NCBI RefSeq assembly: GCF_900116555.1
Contig: NZ_FPAT01000008.1
Coordinates: 124,001-188,000, forward strand
From: Actinopolyspora lacussalsi subsp. righensis
GTDB taxonomy: Bacteria > Actinomycetota > Actinomycetes > Mycobacteriales > Pseudonocardiaceae
Direction of reading: 5' to 3'
Length of the DNA stretch: 64,000 nucleotides
A program made the position numbers and the translations under genes. Within the stretch, counting starts at the first letter, position 1. Each line of letters starts with the position of its first letter. The notes beneath the pieces are model-generated. The model was not told the origin of the DNA and did not search any database. It was given only the letters and a program-made list of their open reading frames with translations. Of the stretch, positions 18,795-27,654 are shown piece after piece.

Positions 18795-20666
18795 GTGACA
18801 CCGACAAGCGTGCATCCAGTAGTCCGCGAAGTTACCGAACGTATCGCCGAGCGCAGCTCCGCGACGCGCCGCGAATACCTGGAACGGATTCGCGCCGCGA
18901 AACGCACCGAACCGGCCAGGGCGAACATGGCCTGCAGCAACCTCGCCCACGGTTTCGCCGCCATCAGCGGCACCGATCGCGAGTCCGTGAAGGGACTCGT
19001 GCGTCCGGGCGTGGCGATCGTTTCGGCGTACAACGACATGCTCTCCGCGCACAAGCCCTACGCGGAGTTCCCGGACTGGATCAAGGAGGCCGCCCGCCAC
19101 GAGGGCGGCGTCGCGCAGTTCGCGGGCGGCGTTCCCGCCATGTGCGACGGCATCACGCAGGGACGTGACGGGATGGAACTCTCCATGTTCTCCCGGGACG
19201 TGATCGCGATGGCGACCGGTGTGGCGCTGTCGCACGAGATGTTCGACTCCGCGCTGCTGCTGGGGATCTGCGACAAGATCGTACCCGGCCTGCTGATCGG
19301 TGGACTGACCTTCGGACACCTGCCGATCACACTGGTACCGGCCGGTCCGATGCCCTCCGGACTCCCCAACGGGGAGAAGAGCCGGATCAGGCAGCTGTTC
19401 GCCGAGGGCAAGGCCACTCGGGAGGAACTGCTGGAGGCGGAGTCCGCCTCCTACCACTCCCCCGGCACCTGCACGTTCTACGGCACGGCGAACTCCAACC
19501 AGCTCGTCGTGGAGATGATGGGGCTGCACCTGCCGGGTTCCACCTTCGTGCCGCCGGGAACACCGCTGCGCAGGGCACTGACCGAGGAGGCGGCCCGAAA
19601 CGCGGTACGGGCCGCGAAGTCCGAGGAAGCCCCCTCGATCGGGGAGATCATCGACGAGCGCGCCATCGTCAACGGTGTCGTCGCGCTGCTGGCCACCGGC
19701 GGTTCCACCAACCACACGATGCACCTGCCCGCCGTGGCATCGGCCGCGGGGATCCAGCTGACCTGGGACGACTTCTCCGACCTTTCCTCGGTGGTGCCGC
19801 TGCTCGGCAGCGTCTACCCCAACGGTTCCGCCGACATCAACCACTTCACCGCCGCGGGCGGGGTGCAGACCCTGGTGTCCGAACTGCTCGAGGCGGGACT
19901 GGTGCACCCGGACGTGCGAACCGTCGCCGGTGACGGGTTGGAGCGCTACCGCCAACAGCCCTTCCTGGAGGACGGCGAACTGATCTGGCGGGAAGGCCCC
20001 GCCCGGAGCCTGGACACCAGCGTGTTGCGCGGCGTCTCCGAGCCGTTCGACACCGAGGGCGGCCTGCGAGTGCTGGAGGGCAACCTGGGGCGCTCGGTCA
20101 TGAAGGTCTCGGCGGTCAAGCAGCAGCACCGTTCCGTGACGGCCCAGGCGCGGATATTCGACGACCAGGAGCAGTTCAAGGCCGCGTTCCAGGCCGACGA
20201 ACTCAACCGCGACGTCGTGGTGGTCGTGCGCAACCAGGGGCCGCAGGCCAACGGGATGCCCGAGCTGCACGGGCTCAGCCCCGGCCTCGGCGTGCTGCAG
20301 GACCGGGGTTACCAGGTGGCGCTGGTCACCGACGGGCGCATGTCCGGAGCATCCGGCAAGATTCCCTCCGCGATCCAGGTGACTCCCGAGGCCAGCGCGG
20401 GGGGCCGGCTGGCGAGACTCCGCGACGGTGACGTGCTCCGGGTCGACGGCGAACAGGGCACCCTGGAGGCGCTCGTTCCCGACGACGAGCTCGCCGCACG
20501 GGAGCCGGCCGCACCGACGGCACTGCACCAGTTCGGCACGGGACGCGAACTGTTCGCCACCTTCCGGCAGGCGGTCGGCAGGGCCGACCAGGGCGCCAGC
20601 GTCTTCCCCACGCCGGAACAGCAGACACAGGCACAACAGCAGTCCCGCGACGAAATCTCCGCCTGA
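18795..20666 (+). CDS. edd: 6-phosphogluconate dehydratase (Entner-Doudoroff)
   Basis: Edd converts 6-phosphogluconate to 2-keto-3-deoxy-6-phosphogluconate. It belongs to the IlvD/Edd family, which uses an Fe-S cluster; cluster cysteines fit [19 protein letters not shown] and [15 protein letters not shown], with a third in [12 protein letters not shown]. The length of 623 residues and motifs such as [20 protein letters not shown] favour Edd over IlvD, and the neighbouring eda confirms it. GTG at 18795 follows GGGAGG by about 8 bases. The C-terminal 30 residues are Gln-rich. Confidence 0.95.
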   Translation: MTPTSVHPVVREVTERIAERSSATRREYLERIRAAKRTEPARANMACSNLAHGFAAISGTDRESVKGLVRPGVAIVSAYNDMLSAHKPYAEFPDWIKEAARHEGGVAQFAGGVPAMCDGITQGRDGMELSMFSRDVIAMATGVALSHEMFDSALLLGICDKIVPGLLIGGLTFGHLPITLVPAGPMPSGLPNGEKSRIRQLFAEGKATREELLEAESASYHSPGTCTFYGTANSNQLVVEMMGLHLPGSTFVPPGTPLRRALTEEAARNAVRAAKSEEAPSIGEIIDERAIVNGVVALLATGGSTNHTMHLPAVASAAGIQLTWDDFSDLSSVVPLLGSVYPNGSADINHFTAAGGVQTLVSELLEAGLVHPDVRTVAGDGLERYRQQPFLEDGELIWREGPARSLDTSVLRGVSEPFDTEGGLRVLEGNLGRSVMKVSAVKQQHRSVTAQARIFDDQEQFKAAFQADELNRDVVVVVRNQGPQANGMPELHGLSPGLGVLQDRGYQVALVTDGRMSGASGKIPSAIQVTPEASAGGRLARLRDGDVLRVDGEQGTLEALVPDDELAAREPAAPTALHQFGTGRELFATFRQAVGRADQGASVFPTPEQQTQAQQQSRDEISA

Positions 20667-20688
20667 GCCAGCACGAACGGATTCCACG

Positions 20689-21312
20689 ATGCGAGCCGCA
20701 ACCGACATCCTCGATATCAGCCCGGTCATCCCCGTCGTCGTACTCGACGACGCGACCCACGCCGCCCCGCTCGCCCAAGCGCTGCAGCGGGGCGGCATCC
20801 GCACCATCGAAGTCACCCTCCGCACCCCGGTCGCGCTGGAGGCGATCGAGCGGATCAACGGCGAGGTCGAGGGCATCACGGTCGGGGCCGGGACGATCAC
20901 CCAGCCGGGGCAGGCCAAGGAGGCCGCCCGGGCGGGAGCGGGTTACCTGGTGACACCGGGTACCACCGACCGGCTGCTGGACGAGGTGGCCGACACCGAA
21001 CTGCCCGCGCTGCCGGGAGTGAGCACCGTCTCGGAAGCGCTGCGACTGGCCGAACGCGGCATGCGGGCGCTGAAGTTCTTCCCGGCCGAACCCGCGGGCG
21101 GAGTGCCGTACCTCAAGTCGCTGAGCAGCCCGCTGCCCGAGCTGTCCTTCTGCCCGACCGGAGGAATCACCCCGGACAACGCCGGGCGTTACCTGGCGCT
21201 GCCCAACGTGCGCTGTGTCGGTGGCTCCTGGCTCGCCCCGAAGGAGGCGCTGGCCAAGGGCGACTGGGGCCACATCGAGGCGCTGGCACGTCAGGCGGTC
21301 GCGCTGGGCTGA
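20689..21312 (+). CDS. eda: KDPG aldolase (Entner-Doudoroff)
   Basis: Eda cleaves 2-keto-3-deoxy-6-phosphogluconate to pyruvate and glyceraldehyde 3-phosphate. It is a class I aldolase barrel of 207 residues. The conserved Glu is in RTIEVTLRTP, the Schiff-base Lys in MRALKFFPAEPAGG, and the phosphate-binding region in FCPTGGI and VRCVGGSW. ATG at 20689 lies 22 bases after the edd stop, so the two form one operon. Confidence 0.95.
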   Translation: MRAATDILDISPVIPVVVLDDATHAAPLAQALQRGGIRTIEVTLRTPVALEAIERINGEVEGITVGAGTITQPGQAKEAARAGAGYLVTPGTTDRLLDEVADTELPALPGVSTVSEALRLAERGMRALKFFPAEPAGGVPYLKSLSSPLPELSFCPTGGITPDNAGRYLALPNVRCVGGSWLAPKEALAKGDWGHIEALARQAVALG

Positions 21313-21335
21313 TCCGGGAGGGCCTCGTCGACGGG

Positions 21336-21367
21336 GTGGCGTCGATTTCTCGCGAAATTGACGCCAC
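21336..21367. repeat. palindromic ATTTCTCGCGAAAT element, copy 1
   Basis: Arms GTGGCGTCGATTTC (21336-21349) and GAAATTGACGCCAC (21354-21367) flank TCGC. They pair over 14 positions with a single G-T/G-U mismatch. It starts 24 bases after the eda stop and may act as the terminator, but its 21-base core recurs twice more in the window. Confidence 0.85.
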
Positions 21368-21391
21368 CCGGTTCGGCGATGCGGCCCCGCG

Positions 21392-21419
21392 GGCGTCGAT
21401 TTCTCGCGAAATGTACGCC
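21392..21419. repeat. palindromic ATTTCTCGCGAAAT element, copy 2
   Basis: The same core (GGCGTCGATTTC, TCGC, GAAAT) in the same orientation, 54 bases after copy 1. Here the distal arm is diverged at two positions (GTACGCC). Confidence 0.8.
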
Positions 21420-21568
21420 GGTGCGTGGGCGGGATTCCCGAAGCCGGCCGCTTCCCCGAGCATGGGGCGCCTCCCCGCGCATGGGGCACTGCCCACCAGC
21501 GGGCCACGTTCCCCGAGGCGCCGCCGCACGCACCGGCCGTGTCCGTTCCGAGCCCGAACGGACCGGGA

Positions 21569-22624
21569 TCACTTCACCGGCTGCACCTTGGTGCTCGGAT
21601 CGCCATCGATCGCCGCCGCCATGCGCGGCACCAGACCGTCGAGCGCTATGGGCAGGCTGAGCGGACTGGAGAAGGAGACCGCCCCGTTGAGCGTGGTCTG
21701 ACGCTGCATGGTGATATCCCGGCCCTGCTTGACGACGTCGAGCTGCTTGTAGACCTGCTTACGAGCGATGCTGTCCTCCGGGGCACCGTAAACACCCAGC
21801 AGCAGCACGTCGGCTTCGAGCAGTCCGAGGCGCTCCTTGCTGAGCTGCTTGGGTTCCCGGTTCTCACCGGAGAACAGTTTCTCGGTGGCGGGGGGAAGCC
21901 GGAGCCCCAGGGAACGCAACAGCCTGGGGGCGGGACCTTCGGCGTAGACCCATGCCTGCCCGCTGATCGATGTGGCCAGCAGCCCGGTGGCACCGTCGAA
22001 CGCCGGATTCCGCGAACGGGCCGCTTCGAATTCACCCTCGATGTCGGTGACGAGTTGATCGGCCTTCCGACTCTCGCCGAGAGCCTTACCGATGATCCTG
22101 GTCATGTCCTGCCAGGGCACACCGTAATCGGCGTACTCACCGGGCTGGGCGACCGTGGGAGCGATCGCGGAGAGCTTGTCGTACTCCTGCTTCTTCAGTC
22201 CGGAGTTGACCCCGATGATCACGTCCGGTTCCAGTGCCGCGATCCGTTCGAACTCCAGCTCCTGTCGCGCCAGCACCTCGGGCATCTCGCGATCGCCCAG
22301 TTTCTCCCGGGCCCAGGGCCACAGCGCGCCGTCCTGTCCACCGAACCACTCACGGGTGGCCACCGGGGCGGTACCGAGCGCGAGAACGGTGTCCTGATCG
22401 GTCAGTCCCACCGTGACGACACGCTCGGGGCGCTCGGTGATCTCGGTGGTGCCGTGCTTGTGCTCGACGCTTACCGGGAAGGCACCCGAACCGGAACCGG
22501 ATCCCGAGCCGGAACCGCCACCGTTGCCGGGAGCACAGGCCGTGAGCAGTAACAATCCCGCACCACCGAGCAGACCTCTGCGGCTGATATCGGAGCGGGT
22601 GGGGCCGAACTTGTCGCGTGGCAT
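21569..22624 (-). CDS. iron-siderophore ABC transporter binding protein, Tat lipoprotein
   Basis: This FecB/FepB-type binding protein captures ferric siderophores outside the membrane. The N-terminus has a twin-arginine signal with a lipobox (DISRRGLLGGAGLLLLTACA), then a Gly-Ser repeat linker. Binding-protein motifs include TEITERPERVVTVGLTDQD and IAALEPDVIIGVNSG. ATG at 22624 has GAGG 6 bases upstream; TTG at 22636 is unlikely. About 351 residues. A typical iron box at 22651-22668 lies in its promoter. No permease or ATPase genes are adjacent, so it must share components encoded elsewhere. Confidence 0.92.
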   Translation of the reverse strand: MPRDKFGPTRSDISRRGLLGGAGLLLLTACAPGNGGGSGSGSGSGSGAFPVSVEHKHGTTEITERPERVVTVGLTDQDTVLALGTAPVATREWFGGQDGALWPWAREKLGDREMPEVLARQELEFERIAALEPDVIIGVNSGLKKQEYDKLSAIAPTVAQPGEYADYGVPWQDMTRIIGKALGESRKADQLVTDIEGEFEAARSRNPAFDGATGLLATSISGQAWVYAEGPAPRLLRSLGLRLPPATEKLFSGENREPKQLSKERLGLLEADVLLLGVYGAPEDSIARKQVYKQLDVVKQGRDITMQRQTTLNGAVSFSSPLSLPIALDGLVPRMAAAIDGDPSTKVQPVK

Positions 22625-22650
22625 TGCGTACCTCAACTACCGAAGTCGAT

Positions 22651-22668
22651 GTTTAGGTTAGCCTAAAC
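22651..22668 (-). promoter_or_regulatory. iron box (IdeR/DmdR operator)
   Basis: GTTTAGGTTAGCCTAAAC has perfect 7-base arms (GTTTAGG/CCTAAAC) and matches the TTAGGTTAG-S-CTAA core of iron boxes bound by IdeR/DmdR1 with Fe2+. It lies 27 bases before the start of the siderophore-binding protein gene, so that gene should be induced by iron starvation. Confidence 0.85.
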
Positions 22669-22714
22669 AAAACGAAATGCCCGGTTCAAGACCACCCCAC
22701 CCCGGCGAGCGGAC

Positions 22715-23395
22715 TCACCGCGCCATCATCGGAGTGATTCGGGACACAGCAGCACGCAGCGAGTCCGCCACGGGACGCCCCGTGCTTTCCAGCGCCGCAC
22801 GCGACATGACGCCGGTACTGACCAACACGCACTCCGCCCCGACCTCCGCCGCGGCACGGGCGTCGTCGGTGACGTCGCCGATGACCACCGCCTCGGACGG
22901 TTCCAGCCGCAACGAACGCAGGTGCGCGTCCAGATACGCTGCCTTGGAACCGCCGACCTCGGAATCGCGCAACCCGTCGATCCGACCGAACATCGAACTC
23001 AGCCCGAAACGCTCCACCAGCGGCACCAGCTCGTCGTGGAAGAACATGGACAACAACGACTGGCTGCCACCCCGCTCCCGCCATTCCCGCAGCGCGTGCG
23101 GCGCCTCGGGATCGAGTTCGCAGGTGTGCAGCAACCGCCGGTAGGCGTCGTGGTAGATGCGATCGATGGCACGCCAGTCCCGCTGGTCGATCTCGCGTCC
23201 GAGCACTCGCTCGTAGGAGTCGCGCAACGGCCTGCCGAACACGGCACGCCAACCGGGGAGATCGACCGGTTCGGCGTCATAGGCCGCACACACCGCGTTG
23301 ACCGAGGCCACCACGGCCTCGTTGTCCGCGAGCAGTGTGCCGTTCCAGTCCCAGACGATGTGCCGCGTCGGCGGCAGCTCACTCGATACGCTCAC
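22715..23395 (-). CDS. HAD-superfamily phosphatase, phosphoglycolate-phosphatase-like
   Basis: A cytosolic HAD hydrolase of 226 residues. Motif I is VWDWNGTLLADN (nucleophile Asp), motif II lies in SLLSMFFHDEL, the Lys of motif III is in VGGSKAAYLDAH and motif IV is AVVIGDVTDDARAA. The cap inserted after motif I has the Gph-like form (FGRPLRDSYERVL). Substrate cannot be assigned. GTG at 23395 follows the -10 box TAGGAT by 6 bases, a leaderless arrangement. It is not obviously co-transcribed with the iron-regulated gene, which starts beyond its 3' end. Confidence 0.88.
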   Translation of the reverse strand: MSVSSELPPTRHIVWDWNGTLLADNEAVVASVNAVCAAYDAEPVDLPGWRAVFGRPLRDSYERVLGREIDQRDWRAIDRIYHDAYRRLLHTCELDPEAPHALREWRERGGSQSLLSMFFHDELVPLVERFGLSSMFGRIDGLRDSEVGGSKAAYLDAHLRSLRLEPSEAVVIGDVTDDARAAAEVGAECVLVSTGVMSRAALESTGRPVADSLRAAVSRITPMMAR

Positions 23396-23785
23396 CGGCG
23401 GATCCTATCGTTGTCCACCGACCGCGTTCGTACGCCGAAGTCCTCGCCGCGAAGCGCTGCCGGTTCGGCAGTTCCTCGCGCCCGGTCTCGCACGCGGCGA
23501 CGGATCTGACGAGTCGTCGCGACAGCAGCGCGGCACAGCGGGTGGCGACGATCCAGCCGTGGGCCCGGCCATGGTGAACCGCTGATGGAACTGCGCCGAG
23601 GTCAGTGCCCAGTTCGGATGAGGCCGGTGGAGCATGACCAGGTGACAGCCAGTGTCACGACGAAGAACACCGCCGAGACGATCGGAGCCCAGAACCGACC
23701 GAAGACCCGTTACGGATCACCCCTGGCCGGAAATGGATTTCATGGCCGCTGTTTCAGTCGTGTCGGAAGCAGCACGGATGCACCG
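23396..23785. other. 390-bp region without a supported gene
   Basis: This holds the promoter of the HAD gene at its left end. Open frames on both strands lack ribosome sites and recognisable domains. It may contain debris of older genes, but nothing can be identified. Confidence 0.45.
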
Positions 23786-23835
23786 TGGTGACTCCGGAAT
23801 CGTGATAATCCGGAATCGTGATAACGGAGTCACCA
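23786..23835 (-). terminator. hairpin with internal 16-bp tandem repeat after the secreted-protein gene
   Basis: TGGTGACTCCG (23786-23796) pairs with CGGAGTCACCA (23825-23835) over 11 bases. The loop is made mostly of two perfect copies of TCCGGAATCGTGATAA (23793-23808, 23809-23824), the first of which shares four bases with the arm. It lies 11 bases past the end of the minus-strand secreted-protein frame and could terminate it. Confidence 0.6.
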
Positions 23836-23845
23836 AGTCACCACT

Positions 23846-24241
23846 TCAGCACATCGCGGGATGCGCGGATTCCTTGCGGTACCCCTTGGAAGTCACCACT
23901 ACCGTGTAGTAAGCGGAAGCTCCACGACACTTTCCCGTAGCCACGAAACTACCGTTGTGATGATCGCTGTACCTAGTAGATCCAATCTTCTCGTCGAATC
24001 CGTTGTTGACGTCCTTCCATACTTGGACCTCCAGCCAGCCGACGACATTTCCGCAACCGGATCTTCCTCCTCTACCACCGACCCGGGCACCGTTCTGCGA
24101 AGGTTCCCACACTGTTAGCCGGCAGGCTTTCGCCGTGGCCTAACTCTCCGAGGAATCACCCCAGGAAGGAACGGAAGCAGCCAGGGAACCACCCACCATC
24201 GCCGCGGCCAGAAAAGCTGAAACGAAGAATTTGGAACGCAA
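23846..24241 (-). pseudogene. small secreted cysteine-containing protein, interrupted by in-frame TAG
   Basis: TTG at 24241, with GAGGAG 7 bases upstream, opens a classical Sec signal peptide (RSKFFVSAFLAAAMVGGSLA, then ASVPSWGDSSES). A TAG codon follows at 24140-24142. The same frame then continues without further stops for about 98 codons to 23846. That part begins ATAKACRLTVWEPSQNGARV and continues GGRGGRSGCGNVVGWLEVQV, WKDVNNGFDEKIGSTRYSDH and FVATGKCRGASAYYTVVVTS, ending PAMC. Four cysteines could form two disulfides. Frame continuity and the export-like composition say this is one gene. Either a nonsense mutation has killed it or the amber codon is read through. It resembles small secreted actinomycete proteins of unknown function; I cannot name the family. 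Confidence 0.7.
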
Positions 24242-24559
24242 CGCCAATCTCCTCACGAAAGAAATTCGGAGTGGCCACCGAGTCACCCCGAACCGCAGAA
24301 CCCCAGCGACCGCTCACCCTCACACGAAAAGACATCAACAAATCCCGAGCCAATCCGTGCATACCCTGAAAGGGTAATCCCCTTCCTACGAACGCGTGAG
24401 ATAACGCGAAATTTTTTCCGAAAACCGGAACACTTGGAAATTGGCCCGATCCATCCGGAACAACCTATCCCGGAAAGCTCGCGCGCCAGGCTGAACAGCA
24501 CCAACGATCCCGCCGCGGGACGACGACTCCGGACCGACGATCGACCCCGTGCGGCCGGA
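24242..24559. other. 318-bp region between the secreted-protein gene and recX
   Basis: It contains the upstream region of the secreted-protein gene (right to left). An AT-rich stretch near 24395-24430 with an A-T-rich run (GAAATTTTTTCC) may hold that promoter. The rest is the 3' flank of recX. No gene is seen. Confidence 0.45.
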
Positions 24560-25225
24560 TCAGTCCTCCGGCTCGAACCACGGCTCGTCGTCCGATAAGG
24601 ACTCTCCCGCCTCGGTGGCCTCCATTTCCTCCCGCACCACTCGGAAGGCCAACGCCTGACCGTACCCCTTCCGCGCGAGCATCCCCAGCAGGCGACGCAT
24701 CCTGGCTCGCGGCTCGACACCACTCATACCGCGCGATTTGCGCCGCGCCAGCTCGCGGGCACGTTCCACCTCGGACTCGGTGTCCACCTCGTGCAGCGCC
24801 TCGGCGGCGGTCTCCTCCTCGATCCCCTTGTCTCGGAGTTCCTCCCGGAGCGCACCGCGCCCCAGGCCTCGCTGCCGGTGGCGGCCACGTACCCACTCCG
24901 CGGCGAAGGCGGCGTCGTCGACCAACCCGGCCGCCACGAACTTGTCGAGCACGTCCTCGGCCGTTTCCGGGGCCACCCCACCACGCAACAGGGCACGCAG
25001 CAGCTCCGCACGGCTGCGCGCCCGGACCGCGAGCAACCGATAGACGGTCTCGCGTGCCGTTCGCTCGTCAGCGGACTTGCCGGTGGTGTCGCCCGAGTCC
25101 GCCGCGGTGTCGCCCGGCACCGCTTCGGGAATCTCGGCGGACGAAGTCGGATCCGAAGTCGACACCTCGTCGGGACGAGGCGCGGTGTCGTCCGCGACGG
25201 ATTCGGTCTCGGCCAAGGAAGTCAC
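24560..25225 (-). CDS. recX: regulatory protein RecX
   Basis: RecX binds and restrains RecA filaments. The conserved three-helix RecX repeats are visible from about residue 57: ETVYRLLAVRARSRAELLRA, EDVLDKFVAAGLVDDAAFAA and GLGRGALREELRDKGIEEET. The first 55 residues are an acidic, Ser/Thr-rich extension. The start GTG at 25225 is only one base from GGAGGA; TTG at 25216 would have better spacing and remove three residues. It starts 8 bases after the recA stop, so recA-recX form an operon controlled by the SOS box before recA. Confidence 0.94.
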   Translation of the reverse strand: MTSLAETESVADDTAPRPDEVSTSDPTSSAEIPEAVPGDTAADSGDTTGKSADERTARETVYRLLAVRARSRAELLRALLRGGVAPETAEDVLDKFVAAGLVDDAAFAAEWVRGRHRQRGLGRGALREELRDKGIEEETAAEALHEVDTESEVERARELARRKSRGMSGVEPRARMRRLLGMLARKGYGQALAFRVVREEMEATEAGESLSDDEPWFEPED

Positions 25226-25233
25226 TCCTCCGA

Positions 25234-26322
25234 TCAGAACTCGACGGGCGCGGGTTCGCTCTGCTGCTCGGCGGTGTCCGCACCGGCGCCGGAGCCGATG
25301 CCCATCTTCTCCTTGATCCGCTTCTCGATCTCGTTCGCCACGTCCGGGTTGTCCCGCAGGAACTTGCGCGCGTTCTCCTTGCCCTGGCCGAGCTGATCGC
25401 CCTCGTAGGTGTACCAGGCGCCGGACTTGCGCACGAAGCCGTGCTCGACTCCCATGTCGATCAACGAGCCCTCGCGGCTGATGCCGTGCCCGTAGATGAT
25501 GTCGAACTCGGCCTGCTTGAACGGCGGGCTGACCTTGTTCTTGACCACCTTGACCCTGGTGCGGTTCCCGACCGCGTCGGAACCGTCCTTGAGCGTCTCG
25601 ATGCGCCGCACGTCCAGCCGCACCGAGGCGTAGAACTTCAGCGCCTTGCCGCCGGTGGTGGTCTCCGGCGAGCCGAACATGACACCGACCTTCTCGCGGA
25701 GCTGGTTGATGAACACCGCTGTGGTCTGCGAGGTGTACAGCGCGGAGGTCAGCTTGCGCAGTGCCTGACTCATCAACCGCGCCTGCAGGCCCACGTGACT
25801 GTCGCCCATCTCGCCCTCGATCTCGGCCTTGGGCACCAGTGCGGCGACCGAGTCGATGGCGATTATGTCCAGCGCACCGGAGCGGATCAGCATGTCGGCG
25901 ATCTCCAGCGCCTGCTCACCCGTGTCGGGCTGGGAAACCAGCAGCGAGTCGGTGTCCACACCGATCGCCTTGGCGTACTCGGGGTCCAGGGCGTGCTCGG
26001 CGTCGATGAACGCGGCCGTACCGCCACCCCGCTGGGCGTTGGCCACCGCGTGCAGGGCGACCGAGGTCTTACCACTGCTCTCGGGGCCGTAGATCTCGAC
26101 CACGCGTCCGCGCGGCAACCCACCGATGCCGAGCGCGACGTCCAGCGCGATCGAGCCGCTGGGGATCGCCTCCACCGCCGGGCGGTTGTCCTCGCCCAGC
26201 CGCATCACCGATCCCTTGCCGAACTGCTTGTCGATCTGGGCAATGGCCAGTTCAAGAGCCTTGTTCTTGTCGTTGCTCTTGTCGTTGCTCTTGTCGCCAC
26301 CCTTGTCGGATGCTGCTGCCAT
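25234..26322 (-). CDS. recA: recombinase RecA
   Basis: RecA pairs homologous DNA strands and, as a filament on single-stranded DNA, triggers LexA cleavage. Visible: Walker [17 protein letters not shown], Walker [21 protein letters not shown], loop L1 [19 protein letters not shown], loop L2 [20 protein letters not shown] and the acidic C-terminus. At 362 residues there is no intein, unlike M. tuberculosis RecA. The N-terminus carries an insertion of DK/SN-type residues encoded by a 12-bp tandem repeat (26266-26289). ATG at 26322. LexA box at 26447-26462 and a perfect palindrome at 26401-26418 lie upstream. Confidence 0.98.
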   Translation of the reverse strand: MAAASDKGGDKSNDKSNDKNKALELAIAQIDKQFGKGSVMRLGEDNRPAVEAIPSGSIALDVALGIGGLPRGRVVEIYGPESSGKTSVALHAVANAQRGGGTAAFIDAEHALDPEYAKAIGVDTDSLLVSQPDTGEQALEIADMLIRSGALDIIAIDSVAALVPKAEIEGEMGDSHVGLQARLMSQALRKLTSALYTSQTTAVFINQLREKVGVMFGSPETTTGGKALKFYASVRLDVRRIETLKDGSDAVGNRTRVKVVKNKVSPPFKQAEFDIIYGHGISREGSLIDMGVEHGFVRKSGAWYTYEGDQLGQGKENARKFLRDNPDVANEIEKRIKEKMGIGSGAGADTAEQQSEPAPVEF

Positions 26323-26400
26323 CGGGGTCCACCTCGGTCGGTTCGAAGGTCGTGGTCTCAGGGCCGACGCTACGGGTCAGGGCCGACATTCCGGCTCCGG

Positions 26401-26418
26401 GTCCACGGATCCGTGGAC
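26401..26418. promoter_or_regulatory. perfect 18-bp palindrome in the recA leader
   Basis: GTCCACGGATCCGTGGAC is a perfect 9+9 palindrome between the LexA box and the recA start, 79 bases upstream of ATG. A further half site (GTGGACCCA) lies at 26432-26440. It could be a second operator or an mRNA leader hairpin. Confidence 0.5.
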
Positions 26419-26446
26419 AACCTGCCCGGCTGTGGACCCATTCTAA

Positions 26447-26462
26447 CCGAACTAATGTTCGA
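26447..26462 (-). promoter_or_regulatory. LexA (SOS) box of recA
   Basis: CCGAACTAATGTTCGA has one mismatch at the outermost base and a perfect CGAAC-N4-GTTCG core. It lies 125 bases upstream of the recA start. Confidence 0.85.
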
Positions 26463-26642
26463 GAGCTTGTCGACACACCGCCACGGCCGCCGCGTCTCCC
26501 CTGCTGATCAGGTGCGATCTGTCGTTCCCCCGAGGGACACTGGAGCCATTCCACCGGGCGAGCCCCACGAGCTCGCACCGGGCCCGCTCGGCCGGACGAA
26601 CGACCACTACGGCCCGCGCGACGGGCGTCAGGAGGTGGCCGG

Positions 26643-27365
26643 ATGCGCATCGATCGTTATCTGCCGCCGACACACTGGTTGAGCAAGGTCTACCGGGGCG
26701 GGGCCGCGGCCTTCGGCGGCGCGCTGATCGCCTTCGGCGTGCTCGGATTCACCAACAACCTCGGGTTCTTCTCGACCAGTGGTCAGCAGATCCTGGGGCT
26801 TTCCAGCAACGGGCTGCTTTCGCTGATCTCCGTCGTGGTGGGGGCGTCGCTGATCGCGGCGGCCGCGATCGGAGGGCCGTTGGCATCGACGGTCACCGCG
26901 ACGATCGGCGCGTTGTTCCTGCTGTCCGGCCTGGCCAACCTGGCTGTGCTCGAAACCGGGTGGAACCTGCTCGCTTTCGAGATGCAGAACGTGGTGTTCA
27001 GCCTGATAGCGGGCATGCTGCTGTTGTTCGTCGGGCTCTACGGCCGGGTCAGTGGCGGATTGCCCGAGGACAATCCGTTCGTGCGCTACCGGCACCGGGA
27101 ACCGCCGGAGGGCGAGGTCCCCGAACAACGCGGCGCGGAGGAACAGCGGGCCGACGAGCTGAAACCACTGGCCGACGCGGAAGTCGCGTTGGGAGAGGGA
27201 CACGCCACTCCGGAGCAGGAGCAGCTGGTTCGCTCGGAAGCGCTGCGCCTGGCCAGGGCGGAACGGCAACGCGCCTACGAGCACTACGCCCACATCCAGC
27301 AGGCGCTGCGGAACGAACGGAAACCCTCCGGGACTGGAACGGGAGAGACCGGCTCCGGCGGCTGA
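26643..27365 (+). CDS. DUF4383-type membrane protein
   Basis: A 240-residue protein with four predicted membrane helices in the first 145 residues (GGAAAFGGALIAFGVLGF, NGLLSLISVVVGASLIAAAA, TATIGALFLLSGLANLAVL and VFSLIAGMLLLFVGLYGRV). This is the pattern of DUF4383. The C-terminal 95 residues are charged and helical (EQLVRSEALRLARAERQRAY), a likely cytoplasmic coiled coil. ATG at 26643 has AGGAGG about 7 bases upstream. It is divergent from recA; whether the SOS box affects it is unknown. Function unknown. Confidence 0.85.
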   Translation: MRIDRYLPPTHWLSKVYRGGAAAFGGALIAFGVLGFTNNLGFFSTSGQQILGLSSNGLLSLISVVVGASLIAAAAIGGPLASTVTATIGALFLLSGLANLAVLETGWNLLAFEMQNVVFSLIAGMLLLFVGLYGRVSGGLPEDNPFVRYRHREPPEGEVPEQRGAEEQRADELKPLADAEVALGEGHATPEQEQLVRSEALRLARAERQRAYEHYAHIQQALRNERKPSGTGTGETGSGG

Positions 27366-27396
27366 GGGCCTCCTCCATTCGAATACCCGAGCCCGC

Positions 27397-27591
27397 TCAG
27401 CGCCTGCCGCTGGGCACCTCGAAGCTGTCGCAGAGTACCGACCAGACGCGCTTGGGTTCCCAACCCGCTTCCAGTGCCTGATTGACGGTGCGCTCACCCA
27501 ACGCGGCCAGTACGTGGTCCCTGGCCAACGTGTCGGCCCGGACATCGCCGAACTCCTCGGCCATTCGCCGCCGCAAAACCGTGTAACGCAT
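27397..27591 (-). CDS. DUF3046 protein
   Basis: A 64-residue protein typical of the DUF3046 family found next to recA in actinomycetes (Rv2738c in M. tuberculosis). It contains MRYTVLRRRMAEEFGDVRAD and DHVLAALGERTVNQALEAGW, then PKRVWSVLCDSFEVP. ATG at 27591 follows TAGCCT by 7 bases, a leaderless start. Function unknown. Confidence 0.92.
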   Translation of the reverse strand: MRYTVLRRRMAEEFGDVRADTLARDHVLAALGERTVNQALEAGWEPKRVWSVLCDSFEVPSGRR

Positions 27592-27654
27592 CCTGACCAG
27601 GCTACGTGTACCGCACGGATGAGGAGATCCGCGCCCGCCGGATAGGCTGGTGCC

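Noticed and set aside
18624-20918. 764-codon open frame on the strand opposite edd
   Set aside because: It is antisense to edd, whose motifs and neighbour eda are unambiguous. High GC removes stops from the complementary frame and the translated product is low-complexity.
23846-24112. Lactococcin-972-type bacteriocin
   Set aside because: It has a signal peptide and small size, but also four cysteines and no match to the Gly/Trp/Tyr pattern of that family; no immunity or ABC transporter genes lie beside it.
25234-26322. Possible intein in recA, as in M. tuberculosis
   Set aside because: The protein is 362 residues and collinear with ordinary RecA; there is no inserted block.
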